Shown one piece after another: positions 9,961 to 17,721 of a DNA stretch of 64,000 nt. The notes under the pieces are model-generated. The model searched no databases. It saw only the letters and a program-made list of their open reading frames with translations, and was not told the origin of the DNA. The stretch is from Pontixanthobacter rizhaonensis (GTDB lineage Bacteria; Pseudomonadota; Alphaproteobacteria; Sphingomonadales; Sphingomonadaceae). The translations under genes and the position numbers were made by a program. The DNA is taken from positions 299,001 through 363,000 of the forward strand of contig NZ_JABCRE010000002.1 of NCBI RefSeq assembly GCF_012972675.1, given 5' to 3'. The stretch's first letter is position 1, and every line of letters begins with the position of its first letter.

Positions 9961-10704
9961 ATGCTAACGTCCATCCGCGGTCTTACCGCAGTTACTCTCG
10001 CAGCTTGTGCTGCAATGTCTTCTACTACTGCTTTTGCGCAGGAAGAAGAATCATCCATCTCCGTTTCCGCAAATGTTGCGATGACCAGCGAGTACCGCTT
10101 CCGCGGTGTTGATCTGTCTGGTGGCGAGTTCGCCATCCAAGGCGGTGTCGATGTCGCTCACGATTCGGGTATTTATGTTGGAACCTGGGCATCGTCGCTC
10201 GATGAAACGACGGTCGGCTTCGGTAGTACAGAACTCGACATCTATGGCGGTTGGAGCGGCGAAGTCGCTGAAGGCGTCAGCATCGATGTCGGTGTCATCC
10301 AGTACATCTATCCCGATGCAGGTCCCGGTGATTTCGATTACACCGAATTCTATGGCTCCGTAGGTTTCACTTTCGGTCCGGCAGAAGCCACCGTTGGTGT
10401 GGCTTATGCGCCTGACCAAGATTCTTTGGGCAGCACGGACAACACCTATGTCTACACTGATTTGGGCATCGGAATTCCGGACACCCCGCTGACAGTTACG
10501 GGTCACCTCGGTTACACCGATGGCTTCTTGACCTTCACAGGCGACAGCAAAGCGTTTGACTGGTCGATTGGCGCAGAAGCGGCCATTCCAGGCACACCTC
10601 TTACGCTTGGTGCAGCCTACACTGGCGCAGAAGGCGATATCGTCGCTCCTGCGTATGACTTTGTCGACGATGCATTTGTCGTAACGTTGAGCGCCAGCTT
10701 CTAA
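9961..10704 (+). CDS. TorF-family putative outer-membrane porin
   Basis: 247 residues. Signal peptide of about 26 residues ending AFA-QEEE. The mature part is rich in alternating hydrophobic strands and glycines (YRFRGVDLSGGEFAIQGGVD near the start, as in the TIGR02001/TorF family) and ends in phenylalanine (VTLSASF), the usual last residue of beta-barrel proteins. It probably forms a small outer-membrane barrel. Its substrate is unknown. It is monocistronic, with a long upstream region and a hairpin terminator right after. Confidence 0.82.
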   Translation: MLTSIRGLTAVTLAACAAMSSTTAFAQEEESSISVSANVAMTSEYRFRGVDLSGGEFAIQGGVDVAHDSGIYVGTWASSLDETTVGFGSTELDIYGGWSGEVAEGVSIDVGVIQYIYPDAGPGDFDYTEFYGSVGFTFGPAEATVGVAYAPDQDSLGSTDNTYVYTDLGIGIPDTPLTVTGHLGYTDGFLTFTGDSKAFDWSIGAEAAIPGTPLTLGAAYTGAEGDIVAPAYDFVDDAFVVTLSASF

Positions 10705-10723
10705 GAAGCCGCGTACATAACCG

Positions 10724-10770
10724 GGCCCGTCCCGCTCACCATGGGTGAGCGCGGCGGGCCTTGTTGTTTT
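10724..10770 (+). terminator. Terminator after the TorF-like gene
   Basis: Long imperfect hairpin from GGCCCG at 10724-10729 to CGGGCC at 10755-10760. The inner arms are CGCTCACC and GGTGAGCG around an ATG-containing loop. The T-rich tail TTGTTGTTTT overlaps the stop codon of the convergent SIMPL gene. Confidence 0.7.
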
Positions 10771-11521
10771 AGTCCAGAGAAAAGTCGACGGTCGTGACGA
10801 CCCTCACCTTTTTGTAGGGGGTATCGCTCACTCCCCAGCCACCAGCTTCCCCGTCGCGGGCATCGATAGAGAAGTACCCTTGGGTGGCTTTGCGTATTTT
10901 GCCGACACCCGTCCCACTGTCAGAAGCGAATTGCTCGGCGGCTGCTCTGGCGTCTTTGGTCGCTGCGGCAACCATATCCGGCTTGATTTCATCCAGTTTG
11001 GTGAATGTGTAGGCCATGCCCGAACCATCTTCTAACACCACGCCGCGGCGAACCAGTTCAACTTGCCGCTTAACTGCGTTTTCCGCCCGTTCAATATCTG
11101 TTGTGCGCAGGGTCAAGCGTTGACGCACTGTGTATCGGGGAACGCCGCGATCAGAATAGAAAGAGACATTGACGCCGGTTGGTTGAAGCGCCTCTTCGGG
11201 AAAACCGATTTTTTTGAAGAATTCCTCGATCGACTTGGTGTCTTGATCGACCGCTGCTTGGGCCGATTGTAGATCCGGCGCGCTGGCAGAATAGGCGACT
11301 GTCCATGTGGCCAAATCCGCTGTCACCTCGCGCTCTGCCAATCCGCGAACCGTCACGGATCGATCAGCCTCTTTCGCGCGGACAAGCCCGTCGCCAAGCA
11401 AAAAGCCCCCAGCTATCAGTCCAATCGCTATAATGGTTGAGGCACTTAGCCAGAGCCGGGTCGTTTGCTGTTGCCAAAAGGGGGTGGCGGTTGGGGGTGT
11501 TTCACTTGTAGTATCAGTCAT
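10769..11521 (-). CDS. SIMPL (DUF541) domain protein, membrane-anchored
   Basis: 250 residues. One N-terminal membrane segment (about 28-48, LWLSASTIIAIGLIAGGFLLG) is followed by a periplasmic SIMPL domain beginning SVTVRGLAEREVTADLATWTV. SIMPL proteins such as E. coli YggE are linked to oxidative stress tolerance, but their biochemistry is not settled. ATG 11521 has a GAGAGGAACCAAG ribosome-binding site. A TTG at 11539 is less likely. It is divergent from gloA, another stress-related gene, about 80 bases away. Confidence 0.82.
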   Translation of the reverse strand: MTDTTSETPPTATPFWQQQTTRLWLSASTIIAIGLIAGGFLLGDGLVRAKEADRSVTVRGLAEREVTADLATWTVAYSASAPDLQSAQAAVDQDTKSIEEFFKKIGFPEEALQPTGVNVSFYSDRGVPRYTVRQRLTLRTTDIERAENAVKRQVELVRRGVVLEDGSGMAYTFTKLDEIKPDMVAAATKDARAAAEQFASDSGTGVGKIRKATQGYFSIDARDGEAGGWGVSDTPYKKVRVVTTVDFSLD

Positions 11522-11600
11522 CTTGGTTCCTCTCGGCAATCGGTTGAGCGACGTGGCTCAATTGAAGAATTTCCGATGAACTGTGCTTGAATAGCGACGA

Positions 11601-12050
11601 ATGGAGTTTCCAGTGACTAAATATCTGCACAGTATGATCCGTGTGACCGACCCGGTTGCGACGGTTGAATTTTTCAAGTTGATCGGATTGGAGGAAGTGC
11701 GGCGTTTTGATGTGGAAGCTGGACGTTTCACGCTCATCTTTCTCGCCGCACCGGGGCAAGAAGGTCTGGCTGAGGTTGAACTTACTTACAATTGGCCCGC
11801 CGAAGATGGCAGCGACGCAGAAGTGTATGACGCGGGTCGCAATTTCGGCCATCTCGCTTACCGGGTGGAGAATGTTTACGAGACTTGCCAACGCTTGATG
11901 GATGCTGGGGTTACTATTAACCGGCCCCCGCGCGATGGGCACATGGCGTTTGTCAAATCACCCGACGGGATATCTATAGAACTGCTTCAAGAAGGCAGCC
12001 TGCCGCCGCAAGAGCCTTGGGCGAGCATGGAAAATACAGGCAGCTGGTAG
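11601..12050 (+). CDS. gloA: Lactoylglutathione lyase (glyoxalase I)
   Basis: 149 residues, a VOC fold made of two beta-alpha-beta-beta-beta units. The four metal ligands of GloA are in place: H10 (YLHSMIRV), E60 (AEVELTYNW), H84 (FGHLAYRV) and E127 (SIELLQ). It converts the hemithioacetal of methylglyoxal and glutathione to S-lactoylglutathione in the cytoplasm. ATG 11601 begins MEFPVTKYLH. It converges on nhaA with 13 bases between the stops. Confidence 0.93.
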   Translation: MEFPVTKYLHSMIRVTDPVATVEFFKLIGLEEVRRFDVEAGRFTLIFLAAPGQEGLAEVELTYNWPAEDGSDAEVYDAGRNFGHLAYRVENVYETCQRLMDAGVTINRPPRDGHMAFVKSPDGISIELLQEGSLPPQEPWASMENTGSW

Positions 12051-12063
12051 CACCAGCGCTGAT

Positions 12064-13284
12064 TTAGGCAGGGTCGGATTCTGCAGTTCGATCGTTGGGG
12101 TGTGTTGTGGTCAGCCGTAGAACCACATACCCCAACACTGCGGAAATAACCGATCCTGCCAGAATGCCGATTTTTGCCTCATCGATTAACAAGCGATAGC
12201 CTGGAAATGCCAGCTCGCCGATGAATAGCGACATGGTAAAGCCAATGCCGCACAGGATCGAAATCCCCCAAATCTCTGTCCAGCTTGCCCCTTTGGGTGG
12301 CTTAGCGAAGCCAATTTTGGCAGCGATAAAGATACAGCTAAAGATACCCAGCTGTTTGCCGACAACCAAACCTGCTGCAACCGCTAGCGGCAGTGGATCG
12401 AGCATCTTATCCATACCTATGCCGCTGAGATTAACGCCCGCATTGGCGAAACCGAAAATCGGAACAATTGCGTAGGCGCTCCATGGGGCCAAGCCATGTT
12501 CCAGCTTTTCCAGCAGACTGTTCCCATCTTTGCGGTGCATTGGAATGGTCAGGGCGGCGGCAACCCCAGCGATTGTTGCGTGAACCCCCGAACTCAGGAC
12601 GCAAACCCACAGCAGTAATGCCGCCACAATATAGGGCCATGTTCTGCTTACTTGTGCGCGATTCATGGCAATCATGCCGCCAAGCACCACAAGAGAAGCG
12701 ACGATCCACATCAATTCCTGTGATCCGATCTCGGAATAAAAGATGGCGATCACGAGCACCGCGCCAATATCGTCGACAATCGCAACAGTCAGTAGAAACA
12801 GACGAAGCGAAGCAGGCACCCGGCTGCCGAGTAGCCCCAGCACGCCCATAGCAAAAGCGATGTCAGTCGCTGCCGGTATAGCCCAACCCCGGATAAGCTG
12901 CGGCTCCCCGCCGGCAATCACCAGGTAAACAGCTGCTGGCACGAGCATGCCGGCGACAGCTGCAAGTACCGGCAATCGGCGCTGCTCTGGTGTCGCCAAC
13001 TGACCGCAGACGACCTCTCGTTTTACTTCCAGACCAACCACGAAAAAGAAGATCGCCATCAATCCGTCATTGATCACATAGTGAAGCGACTTGAGTTTTT
13101 CGTGAGGATACCAAGCGAATGTGTTGTTGAACAAAGCATCATATTCGCCCGCAAGGGTTGAGTTTGCCGCTAGCATGGCAGCGGCAGCCACCAAGATGAG
13201 CAATATACCAGCGGAAGCATCGCCAACGAACAAGGCCCGGACGGGAGCGAATACAGAGCGGAGGGGTAATTTGTTATCTGCCAT
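12064..13284 (-). CDS. nhaA: Na+/H+ antiporter NhaA
   Basis: 406 residues with about twelve hydrophobic segments. The paired aspartates of the ion site are in VAIVDDIGAVLVIA, and the family sequence AIFFFVVGLEVKRE is present. NhaA expels sodium in exchange for protons and maintains pH and salt balance. It fits a marine or saline lifestyle, though it is also widespread elsewhere. I chose ATG 13284 (MADNKLPLRS), preceded by AGAGGGAC, over an extension of 13 codons. The divergent glycosyltransferase gene begins 100 bases away. Confidence 0.94.
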   Translation of the reverse strand: MADNKLPLRSVFAPVRALFVGDASAGILLILVAAAAMLAANSTLAGEYDALFNNTFAWYPHEKLKSLHYVINDGLMAIFFFVVGLEVKREVVCGQLATPEQRRLPVLAAVAGMLVPAAVYLVIAGGEPQLIRGWAIPAATDIAFAMGVLGLLGSRVPASLRLFLLTVAIVDDIGAVLVIAIFYSEIGSQELMWIVASLVVLGGMIAMNRAQVSRTWPYIVAALLLWVCVLSSGVHATIAGVAAALTIPMHRKDGNSLLEKLEHGLAPWSAYAIVPIFGFANAGVNLSGIGMDKMLDPLPLAVAAGLVVGKQLGIFSCIFIAAKIGFAKPPKGASWTEIWGISILCGIGFTMSLFIGELAFPGYRLLIDEAKIGILAGSVISAVLGYVVLRLTTTHPNDRTAESDPA

Positions 13285-13383
13285 ATGTTCAGTCCCTCTT
13301 TCGCAATTCTTTATCCGTTGCAAGGGGTGGCTACGTCGGATAGTCTATTTTGTGATGAGGACCTCACGGGCAGGGGTCAAAAA

Positions 13384-14772
13384 ATGGGTGATTTCACTGC
13401 ATGGCAGTGGTTTGTGCTGTTTCAGCACGAGTTGCTTTTATTCGCTGGAATTTTTTTTCTGATTGGTTCGCTGGACGAGCTTGTCATGGATTGTGCCTGG
13501 CTTTGGCTGAAACTCACTGGTCAGGCGGTTACCGCGACCTATGATGACACAAAGCCCATCATGCAGTCAGAATGCGCAGCGGTTTTTATCCCAACATGGC
13601 AGGAAGCGAGCGTTATCGGTTCGACGGTCCGCCACGCTTTGTCAGTCTGGCCCGATGCCAAGCTAAGGGTATATGTTGGGTGCTATTGCAATGACCCTGA
13701 TACTATTGGGGCCGTAATCTCGGCTTCGTCTGGTGATCCTCGTGTTCGGGTCGTGGTCCATGATCGGGAAGGGCCGACAACGAAGGCTGATTGTCTGAAC
13801 CGCCTCTATCAGGCGCTGATTGATGATGAGAAGCGTCACGGAATTAAGACAGCCCAGATCATACTGCATGATGCAGAAGACATGGTCGACCCGGCCGCGC
13901 TTCCCATTATTCAAAATGCGATACCGCACTATGATCTTGTGCAGCTTCCCGTCCTTCCTGTGAAACAGCCGGATTATCCTTGGATATCGGGTCATTATCA
14001 GGAGGAGTTTGCCGAAGCGCATGGCAAGGCAATGGTTGTGAGAGACGCTTTGGGAGCGGCCATGCCTCTCGCCGGTGTCGGATGTGCGATAGCACGTCCT
14101 ATGCTTGGTAGGTTGGCGGCGACAAAGGCCGACCGGATGCCGTTTTCAGCCGAATGCCTGACCGAAGATTACGAGCTTGGTCTGGGCGTAGCAGAGTTGG
14201 GCGGCAGGTCACGTTTCATCCGGCAGCGTCATCGCAATGGTGATCTGGTCGCCACTCGTGCATGTTTTCCGGGACGGCTTGAAGAATCCGTCCGCCAAAA
14301 GACCCGCTGGATACACGGTATCGCTTTCCAAAGTTGGGATCGGCTTGGGTGGAAGGCACAGCCTAGTGAAATTTGGATGCGGTTACGCGACCGGCGGGGG
14401 CCGTTTACGGCATTGGTGCTGGCAATAGCATATGTCCTTCTGGTTCTGTCGGTTTTGAGCTGGACCTTAAGCGCAAACGGTTTTGGGGAGCCGTCATCAT
14501 TGACCGCAGCTCTGAAGACCATTCTGTTCCTCAATTTTTTGAGCTTTATATGGCGAGCATGCATGCGTTTCGCGTTCACCACGCGCGAATATGGCTGGCG
14601 TGAGGGTCTTTGGGCTGTGCTGCGTATTCCGGTGGCCAATGTCATTGCGATTATGGCCGGGCGCAGGGCGTTGGCCGCATATCTATCCACTCTGAAGGGT
14701 AAATTGCCTCAGTGGGATAAAACCGACCATCTAGCGCATCCCGCATCAATGCGAGCTGAGGGCACAAGATGA
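13384..14772 (+). CDS. NfrB-like membrane glycosyltransferase (GT2), without MshEN domain
   Basis: 462 residues. An N-terminal hydrophobic helix (11-30) is followed by a GT2 domain with KAD (134-136), the DxD-like DAED (163-166), TED (260-262) and the processive QxxRW motif (QKTRW, 305-309). At least two membrane helices follow (about 341-362 and 376-392). The arrangement matches the glycosyltransferase half of phage N4 adsorption protein B, which makes a surface glycan. The C-terminal c-di-GMP-binding MshEN part of E. coli NfrB is absent. The start is ATG 13384 behind CAGGGGTC, although an in-frame ATG lies at 13285. It overlaps the next gene by four bases. Confidence 0.8.
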   Translation: MGDFTAWQWFVLFQHELLLFAGIFFLIGSLDELVMDCAWLWLKLTGQAVTATYDDTKPIMQSECAAVFIPTWQEASVIGSTVRHALSVWPDAKLRVYVGCYCNDPDTIGAVISASSGDPRVRVVVHDREGPTTKADCLNRLYQALIDDEKRHGIKTAQIILHDAEDMVDPAALPIIQNAIPHYDLVQLPVLPVKQPDYPWISGHYQEEFAEAHGKAMVVRDALGAAMPLAGVGCAIARPMLGRLAATKADRMPFSAECLTEDYELGLGVAELGGRSRFIRQRHRNGDLVATRACFPGRLEESVRQKTRWIHGIAFQSWDRLGWKAQPSEIWMRLRDRRGPFTALVLAIAYVLLVLSVLSWTLSANGFGEPSSLTAALKTILFLNFLSFIWRACMRFAFTTREYGWREGLWAVLRIPVANVIAIMAGRRALAAYLSTLKGKLPQWDKTDHLAHPASMRAEGTR

Positions 14773-15881
14773 TCCCTGCTGTTCGGCGGCCTAAAGGCCA
14801 CCCGCTATATGCTTTGGCCGGCGTGATCGCGCTCTATGTCGGAGTTCGGATTGTTTCGTGGCAATCACCGTTTCCCTCTGCGGATCCGCTGATAGATGAG
14901 GCCAGCGGTGAAATCATTCCCGATTTGCATCAAAGTGCCGACGCCTCATCAGAGATAGAGGTTCTGCGCTCGTCTGCTCACATTTTGAGCCAACCAAATA
15001 GCCGTGATCAGGCCATTCTAGGTACAGACTTCGCGAAGCCAGCATTTGCTTTTACAAGTCTCAGCTCACCAAGTTCCTTGCCGGCATATGTTGAAACCTT
15101 TGATACGCCATTGACCCAAGCACCCATCAGTGGTGCGGGCGAGGGTGCCGCGCCCCATTCCTTGACCGAAAATGCTACCTCCAATCAGCTTATTCGCAGC
15201 GACCCGGGTGAGCCCTCTTCCAGTAAGTGGTCGATGGATGGTTGGTTGTTTTACAGGCCTGATCGCGGGTTGGATCGGAGAGGGGTGAACGGGGTTCGGC
15301 CCCCTCTCTATGGCGCCAGCCAAGCGGGTCTTATCCTGCGATATCAGATTGCGCCTGGTCAAGGACGAGAACCGGCAGCTTACGTTCGCGCGACAGCTGC
15401 ATTGGATGATAACCGGCAACAAGATATAGCCGGAGGTGTTTCCGCAAAACCGCTGCCGAATATTCCCGCAATTGTTGCAGCGGAGATCAGGGTGAGCCGC
15501 CAAGAGGGTAACACCGAAATCCGCCCCGCAATTTTCGCCTATACTGCGATTGATCCGCAGCCTTTGCCCCATGATTTTCGCGCAGAACTATATGGCCAGG
15601 CCGGATATGTCGGCGGGGATTTTGCCACTCCTTTCGTTGATGGCGGTTTGCGGGTGGACCGTGAAGTGCGGTCATTTGATATGGGCCAAATTCGGGTTGG
15701 GGCGGGCGTTTGGGGCGGAGCTCAAAAAGATACCGGGCGGTTGGATGTCGGACCGGCGGTCACATTTACTGTCGATATTGATGGTACGCCGGTTAGGCTT
15801 GCCGCCGATTACCGCCACCGCGTCGCTGGCAATGCACAGTCCCAATCCGGAGTGGCAATTACGGTATCTACTGGCTTTTAG
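14769..15881 (+). CDS. NfrA-C-terminus-like predicted outer-membrane barrel protein
   Basis: 370 residues. One hydrophobic segment (about 13-30) is near the N-terminus, then a low-complexity linker to about 150. A C-terminal strand-rich region of about 220 residues (RAELYGQAGYVGG, GLRVDREVR, ITVSTGF) ends in Phe. This resembles the barrel-forming end of N4 adsorption protein A, without the TPR region of E. coli NfrA. It starts within the stop of the NfrB-like gene (ATGA), so the two proteins are probably made together. Assignment rests on context and strand pattern, so it is tentative. Confidence 0.55.
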   Translation: MIPAVRRPKGHPLYALAGVIALYVGVRIVSWQSPFPSADPLIDEASGEIIPDLHQSADASSEIEVLRSSAHILSQPNSRDQAILGTDFAKPAFAFTSLSSPSSLPAYVETFDTPLTQAPISGAGEGAAPHSLTENATSNQLIRSDPGEPSSSKWSMDGWLFYRPDRGLDRRGVNGVRPPLYGASQAGLILRYQIAPGQGREPAAYVRATAALDDNRQQDIAGGVSAKPLPNIPAIVAAEIRVSRQEGNTEIRPAIFAYTAIDPQPLPHDFRAELYGQAGYVGGDFATPFVDGGLRVDREVRSFDMGQIRVGAGVWGGAQKDTGRLDVGPAVTFTVDIDGTPVRLAADYRHRVAGNAQSQSGVAITVSTGF

Positions 15882-15967
15882 GCGCCGCAAAGCGGGCTCT
15901 TGATAATTCTGGCATATTGCGCCCGCGCTGGCTTCCCACCCTAACTGTGGTGGGTTAAGGATGCGGC

Positions 15968-16894
15968 ATGGAAGACCTTCTGCCTGTCTATCTACCCATT
16001 GCCAATTTGTCGGTGAATGGTGTGGTTATTGTGCTGCTTGGAGCGCTGACTGGCATTTTGTCCGGGTTGTTTGGCGTTGGCGGCGGGTTCCTGACCACCC
16101 CTCTGCTGATCTTCTATGGCATCCCGCCAACCGTCGCTGCTGCGTCAGCATCAACGCAGGTCACAGGTGCCAGCGTGTCCGGAGTGTTGGCCCATTCCAA
16201 GCGCAAGGGGGTGGACTATAAATTGGGGGCTGTAACCGTCGTCGGCGGCCTACTCGGGGCTGCAATCGGCGCTTTGCTGTTTCGCTTCTTTCAATCAATC
16301 GGCCAGATCGATGTCGTCATTAATATCCTGTATGTGGTGATGCTTGGGGGGATTGGTGCGTTGATGGCGAAAGAAGCTCTGGGTGTTATTCTACCCAAGA
16401 AAGAGGTGGAGGCTGTAGCCGCGCCCAACCGGCGGCATCACCCGCTGGTAACCGCGCTTCCCTTGCGTTGGCGTTTCTATCGATCAGGTCTCTATATTTC
16501 TCCGTTGGCGCCGCTCTTTCTGGGTGTCATTGTTGGCATTCTGACCATGCTTATGGGGGTCGGGGGCGGCTTCATTTTGGTGCCGGCGATGCTCTACATT
16601 CTCGGGATGAGCGCCGGGGTGGTTGTTGGCACGTCTTTGTTCAACATTCTGTTTGTCACCATCGCGACAACGATGATGCATGCTCTGACTACGCAAGCCG
16701 TTGATATTGTGCTGGCAGGTTTGCTGCTGTTCGGATCGGTGACAGGCGCACAATTGGGGACATTGATTGCGCAAAAGGCCAAACCCGAATGGCTGCGGTT
16801 AATATTGGCGGCGATTGTGTTGCTGGTTGCCTTTCGGATGTTGATCGGCCTTGGTTTCCAGCCAGACGAGATTTACACGGTTATGCCGTTATGA
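15968..16894 (+). CDS. TauE/SafE-family sulfite or organosulfonate exporter
   Basis: 308 residues with about eight hydrophobic segments in two similar halves. Each half carries the family's glycine-rich motif (GLFGVGGGFLTTPLLIFYGIPP near 35-56 and MLMGVGGGFILVPAMLYILG near 195-214). TauE/SafE proteins move small sulfur-containing or organic anions across the inner membrane. The substrate is not predictable here. Its stop overlaps the start of a TIGR02186-like gene (ATGA), a known genomic partner of this permease group. Confidence 0.87.
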   Translation: MEDLLPVYLPIANLSVNGVVIVLLGALTGILSGLFGVGGGFLTTPLLIFYGIPPTVAAASASTQVTGASVSGVLAHSKRKGVDYKLGAVTVVGGLLGAAIGALLFRFFQSIGQIDVVINILYVVMLGGIGALMAKEALGVILPKKEVEAVAAPNRRHHPLVTALPLRWRFYRSGLYISPLAPLFLGVIVGILTMLMGVGGGFILVPAMLYILGMSAGVVVGTSLFNILFVTIATTMMHALTTQAVDIVLAGLLLFGSVTGAQLGTLIAQKAKPEWLRLILAAIVLLVAFRMLIGLGFQPDEIYTVMPL

Positions 16895-17646
16895 TCCGTT
16901 CGCTTTTCCTTCTGCTGTGCTTCGTATCGCTGTCAGCCCAGCGCGACCCCATTCTTGTGCCAGAAGTCTCCCAGCATGAGGTGCAGATCGAGCAAGGGTT
17001 CGTTGGCCAAGAGCTATTGCTGTTCGGGGCTATTCTTGACCCATCAGGGACACGGGCAGGGCAAGAATACGATATTGTCGTAGTGTTAAAAGGGCCGACC
17101 CAACCCATCCGCCTGCGGGAAAAAGACCGTATCGGTGGTATCTGGATCAACGCGGAAAGTACCGCATTTCGTTCGGCCCCATCCTTCTTTGCGGTCGCAT
17201 CATCCACTGACATCGCCAGCATTGTTGATGAACGAACCGCTGCAATTTATGAATTGGGTCTGGATTTCATTCAGCTCTCCCCCAGCGGCACAATTGATCC
17301 GGAAGAACAGGCCCGGTTCACCGAAGGCTTTGTAGATTTGCGGCAAAGACAGGGGCTGTTCAAAGAGGACATGGATGGCGTCCAGATCAACGAACAAGTG
17401 TTGTATCAAGCACGGATATCGCTGCCCTCCAACGTGCAGACCGGGCAATATACGGCAGAGACATTTGCGATTTCACGGGGCAGGGTGATAGCATCTGAAA
17501 TCGCGGAAGTTGAAGTGCGCAAAGTTGGCTTTGGCCGATTGGTGGAAATCTTTTCTCAGCGCCAGTCGCTTCTTTACGGTCTGTTCGCTGTGTCGCTGTC
17601 CATCCTGATGGGATGGGTTGCTGGCCGGTTGTTTGCCATGATCTAG
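16891..17646 (+). CDS. TIGR02186-like membrane-anchored periplasmic protein, TauE partner
   Basis: 251 residues: signal peptide (MIRSLFLLLCFVSLSAQ), a beta-rich extracytoplasmic region (QVEQ to EVRKVG) and a C-terminal membrane helix (about 226-248, LLYGLFAVSLSILMGWVAGRLF). This is the architecture of the TIGR02186 family, which commonly follows a TauE/SafE permease. Its job is unknown; helping transport on the outer face is a guess. ATG 16891 overlaps the permease stop by four bases. A longer in-frame start at 16789 would sit wholly inside the permease gene. Confidence 0.75.
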   Translation: MIRSLFLLLCFVSLSAQRDPILVPEVSQHEVQIEQGFVGQELLLFGAILDPSGTRAGQEYDIVVVLKGPTQPIRLREKDRIGGIWINAESTAFRSAPSFFAVASSTDIASIVDERTAAIYELGLDFIQLSPSGTIDPEEQARFTEGFVDLRQRQGLFKEDMDGVQINEQVLYQARISLPSNVQTGQYTAETFAISRGRVIASEIAEVEVRKVGFGRLVEIFSQRQSLLYGLFAVSLSILMGWVAGRLFAMI

Positions 17647-17721
17647 GCCAAGCATTGACGCGATATTAACCTTCCTGACCCTAGGGATACCGCGAACAAT
17701 AGAGCATTGAGTGGGCGCATT

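Noticed and set aside
13285-13383. Longer start for the NfrB-like gene
   Set aside because: The extra 33 codons have no similarity to the family and lack a ribosome-binding site; ATG 13384 has a purine-rich CAGGGGTC ahead.
16789-16890. Upstream in-frame extension of the TIGR02186-like gene
   Set aside because: The extension would lie inside the TauE/SafE gene; the ATGA overlap at 16891 and the signal peptide fix the start.
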